Assembly (NCBI RefSeq): GCF_008329945.1
Contig: NZ_CP035807.1
Span: 3,100,001-3,164,000, forward strand
Length of the DNA: 64,000 nt
Origin: Thiospirochaeta perfilievii
GTDB lineage: Bacteria; Spirochaetota; Spirochaetia; DSM-2461
Reading direction: 5' to 3'
Below the pieces are notes generated by a model. It searched no databases. It saw only the letters and a program-made list of their open reading frames with translations, and had not been told where the DNA came from. Made by a program: the position numbers and the translations under genes. The first letter of the stretch is position 1, and every line of letters begins with the position of its first letter. Shown piece by piece: positions 1-8,489 of the stretch.

Positions 1-1011
1 AGAGTTGGTTTTAACGGAATGGGAAGAATTGGTAAAAACGTAATGCGTGTTATCACTTCTACTCTAAGCGATCAAATCGAAATTGTTGCAGGTAATGATT
101 TAGTTTCAGCTGCAGACATTGCAAACAGTCTTCCAAAAGATTCTATTCACGGAAGATTTCCAGTAGATGTTAAACTAATTAGTGATAATGTAATCAAAAT
201 TGGTGATAACGAAGTTACTGTATATGCTGAGAAAGATGCTAATAACATCCCTTGGGCAAAACACAATGTTGATATCGTATTTGAGTGTACTGGTTTCTAC
301 TTAAGCCAAGAAAAATCTCAAGCACACATTAACGCTGGTGCAAAAAAAGTTATTATCTCTGCTCCTTGTAAAGATGATACAAAAACAGTTGTTATTGGTG
401 TAAACCATGAGACTTTAACAGGTTCAGAAACTATTGTTTCTAATGCTAGTTGTACAACTAACTGTTTAGCTCCAATGACACACGCTATTGATATGACTTA
501 CAAAGTAATCAGTGGTCTTATCTGTACTACACATGCTGCTACAGCTACACAAAACGTTGCTGATACATTCGGTGGTGGTAAAAACAGAGCTACATTAAAT
601 AACATTATTCCTGCAAGTACTGGTGCTGCTATTGCTGTAGGAAAAGTTTTACCACACTTAAATGGTAAATTAAACGGTACAGCATTAAGAGTTCCAACTG
701 ATACTGGTTCTGTTGTTGAGGCTGTTTACGTAATCGAAGGTACTAAATCTGCTGACGAAGTAAAAGCTGCGATTGCTGCAAACGTTGAAAAAATCAATGC
801 ATCTACTCCTTTAGGTTTAGTTGCTACATATGGTGATTTCTACGAGTGTTCACGAGACTGTGTTGGTGAACCATATACATCTATGATTACTGACAACATT
901 CAAGTTGTTGCTGCTGGTGAAAATACATTAGTTAAAGTTACTTCTTTCTACGATAACGAAATGGGTTACTCTAACAAAATGGCTGAATTAGCTTTAATCA
1001 TGACTAAATAA
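1..1011 (+). CDS. gap: glyceraldehyde-3-phosphate dehydrogenase (5' end outside window)
   Basis: Cytosolic glycolytic enzyme converting glyceraldehyde 3-phosphate, NAD+ and phosphate to 1,3-bisphosphoglycerate. The frame is open from base 1, where it reads RVGFNGMGRIGKN, part of the N-terminal Rossmann NAD-binding motif. The ATG at base 19 is therefore internal, and only a few N-terminal codons lie upstream of the window. The active-site motif SCTTNCLAP is present, with the catalytic Cys at bases 451-453, and the C-terminal NEMGYSNKMAELAL is typical. A terminator follows directly, so this looks like the end of a transcription unit. It is the first of three glycolytic genes here; pgk and tpiA lie about 19 kb downstream. 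Identification is secure. Confidence 0.97.
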   Translation, partial: RVGFNGMGRIGKNVMRVITSTLSDQIEIVAGNDLVSAADIANSLPKDSIHGRFPVDVKLISDNVIKIGDNEVTVYAEKDANNIPWAKHNVDIVFECTGFYLSQEKSQAHINAGAKKVIISAPCKDDTKTVVIGVNHETLTGSETIVSNASCTTNCLAPMTHAIDMTYKVISGLICTTHAATATQNVADTFGGGKNRATLNNIIPASTGAAIAVGKVLPHLNGKLNGTALRVPTDTGSVVEAVYVIEGTKSADEVKAAIAANVEKINASTPLGLVATYGDFYECSRDCVGEPYTSMITDNIQVVAAGENTLVKVTSFYDNEMGYSNKMAELALIMTK

Positions 1012-1030
1012 TTTAATTATTAAGTTAATA

Positions 1031-1061
1031 AAGCCTCTGTTTAAAACAGAGGCTTTTTTTT
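1031..1061 (+). terminator. rho-independent terminator after gap
   Basis: The inverted repeat AAGCCTCTG / CAGAGGCTT is separated by a short A/T loop and followed by eight T residues. It sits 20 bases after the gap stop codon. The rest of the gap up to the next start (1062-1146) is AT-rich, and I could not place a convincing promoter in it. Confidence 0.93.
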
Positions 1062-1146
1062 GTCCTAATTATTAATCCCATCATATAGACTATAAGTCAA
1101 AAAAGATCTATTCTTTATTGGTAGTTATTACTAATAAGGAGTAACA

Positions 1147-2214
1147 ATGAGAATAAGTCAAGCAAAGGTTGCTATTAAACAGTTATATAAAACAAAGAGT
1201 GTTACTGCTCTAATTAGTGAACGGGGTGTAGGTAAAACTTCAGCATATAAACAGTGTGCTAAAGAGCTTGGTATTGGTTATATTGACCTTTATGCTGCAG
1301 CTCTTGAAGGGCCAGACTTTATGGGGTTACCTAGTAAAAATCAGAGCATAGGTATAACAGAGTATTTAGCTCCAAGATTTTTACCTACAGTAGAAGCGAT
1401 AAAAAATGGTTTATATCCAGATTCTGGAATATTGGTTTTAGAAGAGATAAATAGGGTCCCTTCAGATACAGTCTCTGTTTTATATCCACTACTTCTAGAT
1501 AGAAAGATAAATGGTCACACCCTTGGAGAAAACTGGAGAATTGGTGTTACAATGAATCCGGATAACATGAACTACTTAGTAAATACCCTTGATGATGCTA
1601 TGTTAGATAGATTTATTACCATATCTATTGAACCAAACATTGATGACTATATTGAATACTCTCTTAGTAGACCCCACAATAAATCTGTTTTAGAGTATTT
1701 AAAAGATTATCCTGAAATGTTAATGATAATAAATAAAAACTCTTCAGAGCTTAGTAAGTCTCCTACTCCAAGGGGGTGGAGTTTAGTTCAGGAAGTTCTA
1801 AACAGTTGTGATTTTGATGATACTATTAAAGAAGAGGTTATAGCTGGGATTATAGGTGTTAATACGTCTGTTGCCTTTTGGGCTTACTTAAATAGTTACA
1901 AGGATTATATACCAAAACCAGGAGAGATTCTTAATAATTATTCTAATATTAGAGGTCGTGTATTAGAATTATTAAGTAATAATAGTGTAGAGGATAGTAT
2001 AAACTTAATAAACTCAATAATTTCAAACCTTGAAAACAGTTTGGGAAGTTATAGTGAGTTAAATCAATTTTTAAATGATCTACCTAAGGAACTTCTTACA
2101 TACTTTTATAAAGAGTTAACAGTTAAAAAGCCTAAACTTCTTGAAAATATATCTGATCAACTTGAGAGTTTTGAAAAAGCGACAGACGATCTAATTGACC
2201 TAATAGTTGGATAG
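1147..2214 (+). CDS. MoxR-family AAA+ ATPase
   Basis: AAA+ ATPase of about 355 residues in the MoxR-like class, which usually acts as a chaperone or activator together with von Willebrand A (VWA) domain proteins. Walker A is SERGVGKT (residues 24-31) and Walker B is ILVLEE (95-100). A sensor-like TMNPDN segment and the MoxR-typical LDDAMLDRF follow. The start has a good Shine-Dalgarno (AAGGAG) upstream of ATG. The last bases overlap the next gene, a metallopeptidase/VWA-like protein, which is the usual MoxR partner. The substrate cannot be inferred from sequence. The C-terminal third is helical and not recognisable to me. Confidence 0.85.
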   Translation: MRISQAKVAIKQLYKTKSVTALISERGVGKTSAYKQCAKELGIGYIDLYAAALEGPDFMGLPSKNQSIGITEYLAPRFLPTVEAIKNGLYPDSGILVLEEINRVPSDTVSVLYPLLLDRKINGHTLGENWRIGVTMNPDNMNYLVNTLDDAMLDRFITISIEPNIDDYIEYSLSRPHNKSVLEYLKDYPEMLMIINKNSSELSKSPTPRGWSLVQEVLNSCDFDDTIKEEVIAGIIGVNTSVAFWAYLNSYKDYIPKPGEILNNYSNIRGRVLELLSNNSVEDSINLINSIISNLENSLGSYSELNQFLNDLPKELLTYFYKELTVKKPKLLENISDQLESFEKATDDLIDLIVG

Positions 2215-3322
2215 AAAGGTGGGTAATATACAAGATACAATTTATAAATTACTGGTAAAATACCCTTTTTATGGCTACCTACTATCTAAAATAGGGGTTA
2301 AAAAGAGTTCTAGGGTTAAAAACCTTAAAACTGTCTACAATAAAGGGTTTTATCTTCTATATAATGAGGTGTGGTTTTTAGAACTATCAGAGAGTAGAAG
2401 AATAGGAGCCATTCAACATGAGTTGTTACATATAGTACTTCATCATAGAACTAGGATAGGAAACCGTTCTAAAGCCCTATGGTCCATATCCTGTGATATA
2501 GCTGTTAATCAATTTATTAAACCAGAGAACCTCTTAGATGGTGCATTAACCTTAGACATAATAAATGAACTACTAAATGTTGAATACGATGAGTTTGAAA
2601 CAAGTGAATACTATTATGATAGATTAAAAGAGTATGAAAATAGTCTAATTTTTGAGTCTATAGATAATGAGTATAAGTTGAAAAATGAAAGCAACATTTT
2701 TGTAGGGGATATTCTAGAGGAGAGTAACTTCTCTAGTTTTGGTGAGAGTGTATTAAAAGAGAGTATTAGTGATAGCCTAGAGTATTCTGAGGGGGATTCA
2801 ACACTTAATAGCTATTTATCAAAAAATATTGAGGATACAAACAGTATAACAACCTTGGACTGGAGAGTTGTATTAAAAAGATTTTTATCAAAACAGGGTA
2901 AAATTAATATAAAGCGATCTTATAAAAGGGTTTCTAGGCGATTTGACTACTCTCCAGGGAAGTTAAGATCAAGTGGTGTAAAGGCTCTCTTAGCCTTAGA
3001 TGAGTCCGGATCCATGGATGACTTGGTTGTAGATAAGTATTTAACAGAGTTGAAGTATATAAATAAAATAACCGGTGTTGATATAAAAGTTACTCGTTTT
3101 GATTCCGAGTGCTCAGCTCCCCAGGGGTTAAATGAGTATATTAAAGATGGGGGGAGGATAAAAAAAGGGGCTACAGACTTTAGACCAATATTTAAATTAG
3201 CAGATAACTTAAAGTCAGACCAAGTAATTATTTTTACAGATGGAGATGGAATATATCCAGAAAGTGTAAAACAACGCGTTTTGTGGGTATTAACAAAAAT
3301 GGACTTAACAGGTCAAATATAG
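2207..3322 (+). CDS. metallopeptidase-like / VWA-like domain protein (MoxR partner)
   Basis: Two recognisable parts. The N-terminal region carries a zincin-type HELLH at residues 71-75, followed by more histidines, as in the putative metallopeptidase domain usually paired with VWA-like proteins (DUF2201 type). The C-terminal region (about 258-371) is VWA-like, with the metal-site motif DESGSM at 265-270 and a later FTDGDG. It overlaps the MoxR ATPase gene by 8 bases and starts at TTG 2207; GTG 2219 is an alternative and neither has a strong Shine-Dalgarno. MoxR/VWA pairs are known to cooperate in metal insertion or complex remodelling in other systems. The target here is unknown, and whether the HELLH is catalytic is an inference. 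Confidence 0.78.
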   Translation: MDRKVGNIQDTIYKLLVKYPFYGYLLSKIGVKKSSRVKNLKTVYNKGFYLLYNEVWFLELSESRRIGAIQHELLHIVLHHRTRIGNRSKALWSISCDIAVNQFIKPENLLDGALTLDIINELLNVEYDEFETSEYYYDRLKEYENSLIFESIDNEYKLKNESNIFVGDILEESNFSSFGESVLKESISDSLEYSEGDSTLNSYLSKNIEDTNSITTLDWRVVLKRFLSKQGKINIKRSYKRVSRRFDYSPGKLRSSGVKALLALDESGSMDDLVVDKYLTELKYINKITGVDIKVTRFDSECSAPQGLNEYIKDGGRIKKGATDFRPIFKLADNLKSDQVIIFTDGDGIYPESVKQRVLWVLTKMDLTGQI

Positions 3323-3355
3323 GGCAAAATGTATATTTTGAGACATAGGTAGATT

Positions 3356-3697
3356 ATGGATGAGTATTATGAACTAATTGGTGGTTATTTAGAGTTTGAT
3401 AAAAAAGCTTTTCTTTTAGATATTGTCTCTCCTAAAAGTGAAATTAGAAGATTAATTACCAGTGGGGATCGGGGATTTAAACCTCCTAAGATAGTAAAAA
3501 AAGAGAGTTCTGTTAAGGTATTATTCGATGACTCAACTGATATCGATCTGGATAAAAACTATAAAGAATACTTTACTAGGTTGAAAGAAAAATATAAGAA
3601 AAAAATGCAGGGAAGGCTTATTGTTAGGGTATCCTGCTACGCCACATTTTTTTCAAATGTTGATTTTAATAGGGATGAGAAGGCCTTTTTTTATTAG
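3356..3697 (+). CDS. hypothetical protein, third gene of MoxR/VWA cluster
   Basis: A 113-residue charged protein with no signal peptide, no membrane segment and no family that I recognise. It starts at ATG 34 bases after the VWA-like gene on the same strand, with only a weak AGG before the start. It may be co-transcribed with the MoxR/VWA pair. Its 3' end overlaps the convergent plsC by 4 bases. The middle is rich in Lys/Glu/Asp (roughly 55-90), and the tail (RLIVRVSCYATFFSNVDF) reads like beta strands. A functional link to the ATPase is only suggested by position. Confidence 0.6.
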   Translation: MDEYYELIGGYLEFDKKAFLLDIVSPKSEIRRLITSGDRGFKPPKIVKKESSVKVLFDDSTDIDLDKNYKEYFTRLKEKYKKKMQGRLIVRVSCYATFFSNVDFNRDEKAFFY

Positions 3698-4431
3698 GAT
3701 CTCTCCTCTTCTAGTTTTTTAGATATAGCATCTTTAACTGCGTTAGTTATATCCTTTGTCTTCTCATAATTTTCTGGAAATATTGGGTCTAAAACAAATA
3801 TCTTCATATTGACTCTTTTATTCCAAACAAATCCTTCACTTGGCATCGAGTTATCGTTACCAACCATACATATAGGTAGTATAGGTCTATTTGTAGTTTT
3901 AGATAGAAGGGATGCTCCATCTTTAAACCGAAGTAGTTGCCCATCCTTACTTCTAGTACCCTCAGGGAAAATTGCAATAGACATATTATTATTTAGATGT
4001 TTTTCACTGGTTCTCATCATCTTAAACTGACTTTTAGGATCCTTTCTATTTAATAGTATATAGGAGGACATACCCATAATCCATCCAATGAAAGGGATAT
4101 AAACAAGCTCTTTTTTTGATACATATTTAAATTGTAACGGCTTTAAATATGTTAACATTACAATGTCAGATAAGGATTGATGGTTAGATGCTATTACGTA
4201 GTTTTTTTTATAATCAATTTTATCTAATCCATAGGCCTTTGTATTCCAGTATGGATTTAGTGCCATAACCATCTGTCCTACAAAACAGCTTATTCTGTGG
4301 TTAATCCTTCGTTGTCTGTCAAAGGGCGTCGATATAATCCATATAATAAATGCAATTGGAGTAGTTAGGGTAAATAGTATTAACTGGGATAAATAGTAGT
4401 ATATAGTTAATAGAAAGTGAAAAATAATCAT
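3694..4431 (-). CDS. plsC: 1-acyl-sn-glycerol-3-phosphate acyltransferase
   Basis: Membrane-associated acyltransferase that makes phosphatidic acid from lysophosphatidic acid and an acyl donor, the second acylation step of phospholipid synthesis. It has an N-terminal hydrophobic anchor (about 1-35). The catalytic HX4D box is NHQSLSD (His84, Asp89), and the substrate-binding motif FPEGTRSKDG is present around residues 155-165. Length (245 residues) is normal for PlsC. It is transcribed convergently to the MoxR cluster and overlaps it by 4 bases. A GGAT element sits upstream of the start as a modest ribosome-binding site. Acyl-donor preference cannot be read from sequence. Confidence 0.9.
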   Translation of the reverse strand: MIIFHFLLTIYYYLSQLILFTLTTPIAFIIWIISTPFDRQRRINHRISCFVGQMVMALNPYWNTKAYGLDKIDYKKNYVIASNHQSLSDIVMLTYLKPLQFKYVSKKELVYIPFIGWIMGMSSYILLNRKDPKSQFKMMRTSEKHLNNNMSIAIFPEGTRSKDGQLLRFKDGASLLSKTTNRPILPICMVGNDNSMPSEGFVWNKRVNMKIFVLDPIFPENYEKTKDITNAVKDAISKKLEEERS

Positions 4432-4554
4432 TAAATATCCTTTTTTTGTATAATAAATTTCTGTTTATTTTCCTGTTTTTATTGAACTAATGTCAATATT
4501 TTTCATAAAAAAAGATGGAAACAAATACATAAATCATTTAATTAAATGGTGTTT

Positions 4555-5892
4555 TTAATATTTTTCATTTTTTATCATATTGTAATAGTTAATTGATATA
4601 GGATATTTCCTTAGAACTAAAATACCAATTATAAGTAGAAAAACTGGAATTGGTCCACAAAGGAAGGCTATTCCATCAAGGGTATTTTTACTCTGTAAAA
4701 CTATCTGTTTTGATCCATTAACAGGTGGTATAAATCCAACAATATCTAGGGTTAAACCTATTACTAACCCAGCTAAAGCTTGACCTAGTTTTAATAAAAA
4801 GTTCCATATACTGTAATAGACACCCTCCCGTCTTATACCACTTCTTATATAATCTAACTCAATAATATCTGGAATAATAGCATTTGGCATAATGTAGTGG
4901 GTTGAGAAGCCTATTCCAGAAAAGGAGATGATTATAACAGAGGTGTATGGGCTAGAATATGGGGATAAAAAGTATATTAGGATCAGTCCTATTGAGAATA
5001 TAGACATTCCTAGAATGTAACTTGGCCCTTTATCTATTCTTTTAGCGATAATAACCCATAGTGGTAGGGATAATAGTGATACTATTATTAGTCCAAATAG
5101 AGAGAGTTCAAATAAGCCTTCTTTATTGTATATATATTTGAAATAGTATAAAAATGATGTCTGTATAACAGTTACTGCTGTAACAAATAGTACCCATGGT
5201 ATAAGGGCAAAAATAAACTCTTTATTAATAAGGGCTTCTTTAAATGAGAGGAATACACTCTTTTGCTTTTTTTTAGCAATCTTACTCTCCTCTACTGTAA
5301 AAACCGTAATCCATGAACTTATTAACATTATCAGGCCTAATATTACAGCCATGTAAGTCCACCCTCTATTATCTGTACCAAAATACTCTGCAATAGGTCT
5401 CCCAAGCACTGCTAATAGAGTACCTATTATAGCAAAAAACATTCTTAATCCAGTTAGTTTTGTTGTTTCATTATAATCATCTGTTAGTTCAGGCTGCAAC
5501 GAGGAGTAGGGAATATTTACCAGGGTAAAAGATGTGTTTAGTAGGGAGAACATAATAGTATATACTATAAATGTTGTAACTTTAGAGCTGAATTTAGGTA
5601 GAGAGAATGTAATTACTAAAAGAGTAAAAAGTAACAGTGCTCCCCAAAAAATAAATGGTCTTCTTCTTCCAAATTTACTTTTACATCTATCCGATAGGGA
5701 GCTAACAATAGGATCACTAATAGCATCCCAAATCTTTCCTATCATCATTGCAGTTCCAGCTAATGCACCTGATAAACCCAGTTCATCAGTTAAATAGAAC
5801 AAAAATATAAAACCCACAAGGGAGAAGTATAGATTACCCCCAATATCTCCTATGGCAAATCCAAAGGATGTTTTTAAACTAAGCTTTTTCAT
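4555..5892 (-). CDS. MFS transporter, glycoside-pentoside-hexuronide (GPH):cation symporter type
   Basis: Polytopic inner-membrane transporter of about 445 residues with roughly 12 hydrophobic segments. The N-terminal FGFAIGDIGGNLYF and the loop D(A)ISDPIVSSLSDRCKSKFGRRRP are hallmarks of the GPH sugar:cation symporter family (MelB/XynP-like). Substrate is probably a sugar or glycoside coupled to Na+ or H+, but the sugar is not predictable. I chose ATG 5892 because AGGAG lies just before it. The open frame extends 24 codons further, but those codons lie inside the upstream ykgJ-like gene. It overlaps that gene by 14 bases, which suggests translational coupling. Confidence 0.85.
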   Translation of the reverse strand: MKKLSLKTSFGFAIGDIGGNLYFSLVGFIFLFYLTDELGLSGALAGTAMMIGKIWDAISDPIVSSLSDRCKSKFGRRRPFIFWGALLLFTLLVITFSLPKFSSKVTTFIVYTIMFSLLNTSFTLVNIPYSSLQPELTDDYNETTKLTGLRMFFAIIGTLLAVLGRPIAEYFGTDNRGWTYMAVILGLIMLISSWITVFTVEESKIAKKKQKSVFLSFKEALINKEFIFALIPWVLFVTAVTVIQTSFLYYFKYIYNKEGLFELSLFGLIIVSLLSLPLWVIIAKRIDKGPSYILGMSIFSIGLILIYFLSPYSSPYTSVIIISFSGIGFSTHYIMPNAIIPDIIELDYIRSGIRREGVYYSIWNFLLKLGQALAGLVIGLTLDIVGFIPPVNGSKQIVLQSKNTLDGIAFLCGPIPVFLLIIGILVLRKYPISINYYNMIKNEKY

Positions 5893-6469
5893 AGTAACTC
5901 CTAAGTTGAAGCATCGTATCTTTAAAAGCTCTCTTAGTTGAGAAATAGTAGAGTTTAGACTCATAATTTTGAATATTTTTATCCTTTATTAGGCTAAGAA
6001 TGTTAAAAAAATCATTATCATAGGCTAATTCAAGAAGAATTGGATCAAGTATCTGTTTATTACTATTTTCAAAATCAGCTAACTTTCCAGGACAAGACTC
6101 TGTAGGTTTTGTATAGATATATTTAGACTCTTTTGAGTCATTATCGTAAATTTTACTGTGTGGAGCCAATATGCAAACTAGGGGCTTTGTATAAGGATGA
6201 AGGGAGCAAAAACCTCTAATGTTCATCTTCTCATCCACATCATTAATTAAAAAAGGGCAAAACTTATATGGGTACTTTTTAAATACCATTCTAGGGAATA
6301 ACATACTGTTTTGCCCTTTAGCTATGGATACAATCCTATTATCAAATAGGGTTTTTGTAGATGTATACCCTCTATGTTTTGCTATTTTATATAGATCGTA
6401 TAAGTTTAAAAATATCTCCATATCCCCAGAACAACAATCTCCGCAACATTTACACTGAAACTCTTTCAT
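5879..6469 (-). CDS. YkgJ-family cysteine cluster protein
   Basis: A 196-residue cytosolic protein of the YkgJ/UPF0153 family, which is presumed to bind a metal ion or Fe-S cluster. The N-terminal CKCCGDCC (residues 6-13) and later Cys residues (FCPF, FCSLHPYTKPLVC, SCPGK) form the conserved cluster. Function is unknown in the family. It overlaps the sugar symporter gene, so the two are probably one transcript. There is no Shine-Dalgarno before its ATG. A promoter-like TTGCAC-17-TAATAT ends 7 bases before the ATG, so the message may be leaderless. A second, shorter family member lies at 53328-53762. Confidence 0.82.
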   Translation of the reverse strand: MKEFQCKCCGDCCSGDMEIFLNLYDLYKIAKHRGYTSTKTLFDNRIVSIAKGQNSMLFPRMVFKKYPYKFCPFLINDVDEKMNIRGFCSLHPYTKPLVCILAPHSKIYDNDSKESKYIYTKPTESCPGKLADFENSNKQILDPILLELAYDNDFFNILSLIKDKNIQNYESKLYYFSTKRAFKDTMLQLRSYYEKA

Positions 6470-6476
6470 AAAAGGG

Positions 6477-6505
6477 ATATTATTATATTGTTACATTAAG
6501 TGCAA
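6477..6505 (-). promoter_or_regulatory. predicted sigma-70 promoter for the ykgJ-like gene (leaderless)
   Basis: Read on the minus strand, TTGCAC at 6505-6500 and TAATAT at 6482-6477 are separated by 17 bases. The predicted start of transcription is about base 6470, one base before the ATG at 6469. No Shine-Dalgarno is present. Prediction by eye only. Confidence 0.5.
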
Positions 6506-6524
6506 TAAAGTAGAAATAATGTAG

Positions 6525-6553
6525 TTGCTGATATGTTAAAAAAGATTTAAAGT
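6525..6553 (+). promoter_or_regulatory. predicted sigma-70 promoter for ispG (leaderless)
   Basis: TTGCTG at 6525-6530 and TAAAGT at 6548-6553 have 17-base spacing. The expected transcription start falls on the A of the ispG ATG at 6560. No Shine-Dalgarno precedes ispG. The -10 match is moderate, so confidence is limited. Confidence 0.42.
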
Positions 6554-6559
6554 TTTATT

Positions 6560-7606
6560 ATGAAAACTAAAGAGATAAAAGTCGGAAATGTTCTTATTGG
6601 TGGGGATAATCCCGTTTCTATACAGACAATGTGGGATAGACCCATTACAGTTGTTGATAATAAACTAATAGATAAGTTAAATGATATACAGGCAGCAGGT
6701 TGCGATATAATAAGATTTGCTGTACCAAAAATTGAGGATGCAAAAATAATAGGTGATATAGCATCAAAAATATCTATGCCAGTAGTTGCTGATATTCACT
6801 TTGATTATAAAATTGCCCTAAAGTGTATGGATTACCCCATATCGAAAATAAGAATAAATCCAGGTAATATAGGAACTAAATGGAAGGTTGAAGAGGTTCT
6901 TAAAAAGGCTGTAGATAAAAATATTCCTTTAAGGATAGGGATAAATGGAGGTTCCCTTCCATCTGATTTAAGGGAGAATGACAATCTTTCAAAGGCTCTT
7001 ATAACAGCAGCGGAGAGGGAGATGGAGTTTTTAGATAAACATAACTTTGATAACTTCCTTGTATCTTTAAAAGCTTCTAATATAGATGATGCATATAGGG
7101 CTAATAAAGCTTTTTCCAAAAAGTATAATAATCCTATCCATTTAGGAATAACAGAGGCAGGTTCTCTAATCCCAGCTGTTGTTAAGTCATCTATCTATCT
7201 CTACAAACTTTTAAGTGAAGGTATTGGTGATACTCTAAGAATATCCATATCAGATGATCCTCTAAAGGAGATATACGCTGCAAACGAGATTCTATCCGCC
7301 CTTAAACTTAATAAGAGGGAGAGGGTTGAATTAATCTCCTGCCCTAAATGTGGTAGAGCATCCTTTGATACCCATGAGTTTAATAACCTAATTCAAAAAA
7401 AACTCTCCACAGTAAATAAGAGTATAACTGTTGCAATTATGGGGTGTACTGTTAATGGACCTCAGGAGGCTAAACATGCTGATCTTGGAATAACTGGTTC
7501 AGGGAATAGTATTTTAATATTCAAACATGGTGAGATAATCCGTAAAGTAACAAAGGATGAAGCCTTAGAAGCCTTTACCCAGGAGATTGATAATTTTGAG
7601 AAATAG
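6560..7606 (+). CDS. ispG: 4-hydroxy-3-methylbut-2-enyl diphosphate synthase
   Basis: IspG (GcpE) converts methylerythritol cyclodiphosphate to HMBPP in the MEP isoprenoid pathway, using a [4Fe-4S] cluster. The N-terminal TIM-barrel part begins with the family motif VSIQTMWDRP (normally VQSMT-like). The C-terminal cluster ligands are in SCPKCGRASFDTH and MGCTVNGPQEAKHADLG, and the latter also supplies the conserved Glu. Length (348 residues) fits the standard bacterial form. It is divergent from the ykgJ-like gene and has no Shine-Dalgarno. The type 2 IPP isomerase at 33691-34692 serves the same pathway. The downstream TPR gene overlaps its end. Confidence 0.96.
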   Translation: MKTKEIKVGNVLIGGDNPVSIQTMWDRPITVVDNKLIDKLNDIQAAGCDIIRFAVPKIEDAKIIGDIASKISMPVVADIHFDYKIALKCMDYPISKIRINPGNIGTKWKVEEVLKKAVDKNIPLRIGINGGSLPSDLRENDNLSKALITAAEREMEFLDKHNFDNFLVSLKASNIDDAYRANKAFSKKYNNPIHLGITEAGSLIPAVVKSSIYLYKLLSEGIGDTLRISISDDPLKEIYAANEILSALKLNKRERVELISCPKCGRASFDTHEFNNLIQKKLSTVNKSITVAIMGCTVNGPQEAKHADLGITGSGNSILIFKHGEIIRKVTKDEALEAFTQEIDNFEK

Positions 7607-8480
7607 TTTACTTATAATTTGTTTAACTCTTCTATCACTACCTCTTTTTTCATTAGATAAGAAACCTAACTGGGTTAACTTTCAAGAGGCTAAAATGTTT
7701 TATGAGAGTGGGAATTTTAGAGAAGCCTTAGACTATTATCTTCAAGTTACAAAAAGCCCAACACCTAATCCAGAAGCAGAGTATATGATAGGCTTATTAT
7801 ACCTAGAAGAGGGTGAGTTAGAAATTGCTGAAGAACAAATTTTAAAAGCTATATCCCTTTCCCACTATTTACAGGTAAAGGAAGACTTAATGTTCTATAA
7901 GTACTCCTTGGCTAAAGTCTATCTATTGAAGGATGATTATGATAGTTATGTATCAACTTTAAAGGATATTATAGGGAAGAGTAGTATAGACCTACAGGAA
8001 GTTAGAGACCAACGAGCCTACTATGATACTATTTTAGAGTCTGGTGTTAATAGGCTACTACATCTATACAGAAAAGATGCTGATAATGTTTTAAACGCAA
8101 GAATATACCTTGGTTATTATTACAACAGTATAGGGAAATATTTAGAATCTGTTAATTACCTCCTATCTCCTATGTTATCATTGGTAACAGAGGTTATAAA
8201 TGATAATATAAAACAGGATAGGGAGTATGTTTTTATCTCAATGGAGCAATTTTTTAAGGAAGTTGGAAAAAACAAGCGGGTTCAAGAGTATTTTGAAGAG
8301 AATGATTTTTATAAACTTTTCTATTATTTAGGAGAGTCCTTCTATGGCTTAGGTTTAAAAGAGCAGGCGAATGAGTTCTGGGAGCTTTTAGTAAATAGCA
8401 ACCTTGAGTCAAAGTGGATTAATAAGGCTAAAAAACAGCTTAAAGATCCTAGTTTAGAAGAGTGGAAGTTTGTATATTAA
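7596..8480 (+). CDS. TPR-repeat protein with signal peptide
   Basis: A secreted or membrane-tethered helical-repeat protein of about 294 residues. It begins with a signal peptide (LRNSLLIICLTLLSLPLFS) and continues with TPR-like helices, clearest in FYESGNFREALDYYLQV and LYLEEGELEIAEEQILKAI. I chose TTG 7596 because AGGAG at 7581-7585 is 10 bases upstream; TTG 7587 lies too close to it. The gene overlaps the end of ispG by 11 bases and is followed by uvrA after 9 bases, so it is probably co-transcribed. No enzyme domain is visible. A scaffolding role in the envelope is an inference from the repeats. Confidence 0.75.
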   Translation: MRNSLLIICLTLLSLPLFSLDKKPNWVNFQEAKMFYESGNFREALDYYLQVTKSPTPNPEAEYMIGLLYLEEGELEIAEEQILKAISLSHYLQVKEDLMFYKYSLAKVYLLKDDYDSYVSTLKDIIGKSSIDLQEVRDQRAYYDTILESGVNRLLHLYRKDADNVLNARIYLGYYYNSIGKYLESVNYLLSPMLSLVTEVINDNIKQDREYVFISMEQFFKEVGKNKRVQEYFEENDFYKLFYYLGESFYGLGLKEQANEFWELLVNSNLESKWINKAKKQLKDPSLEEWKFVY

Positions 8481-8489
8481 AGGTTAATT

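Noticed and set aside
3809-4030. Plus-strand frame inside plsC
   Set aside because: Antisense to conserved PlsC motifs, with no Shine-Dalgarno.
4535-4548. Palindrome CATTTAATTAAATG after the sugar symporter gene as terminator
   Set aside because: All A/T stem ends with no clean T-tract on the minus strand; too weak to call.
6219-6458. Plus-strand open frame opposite the ykgJ-like gene
   Set aside because: Entirely within the cysteine-rich gene on the other strand; no start signal.
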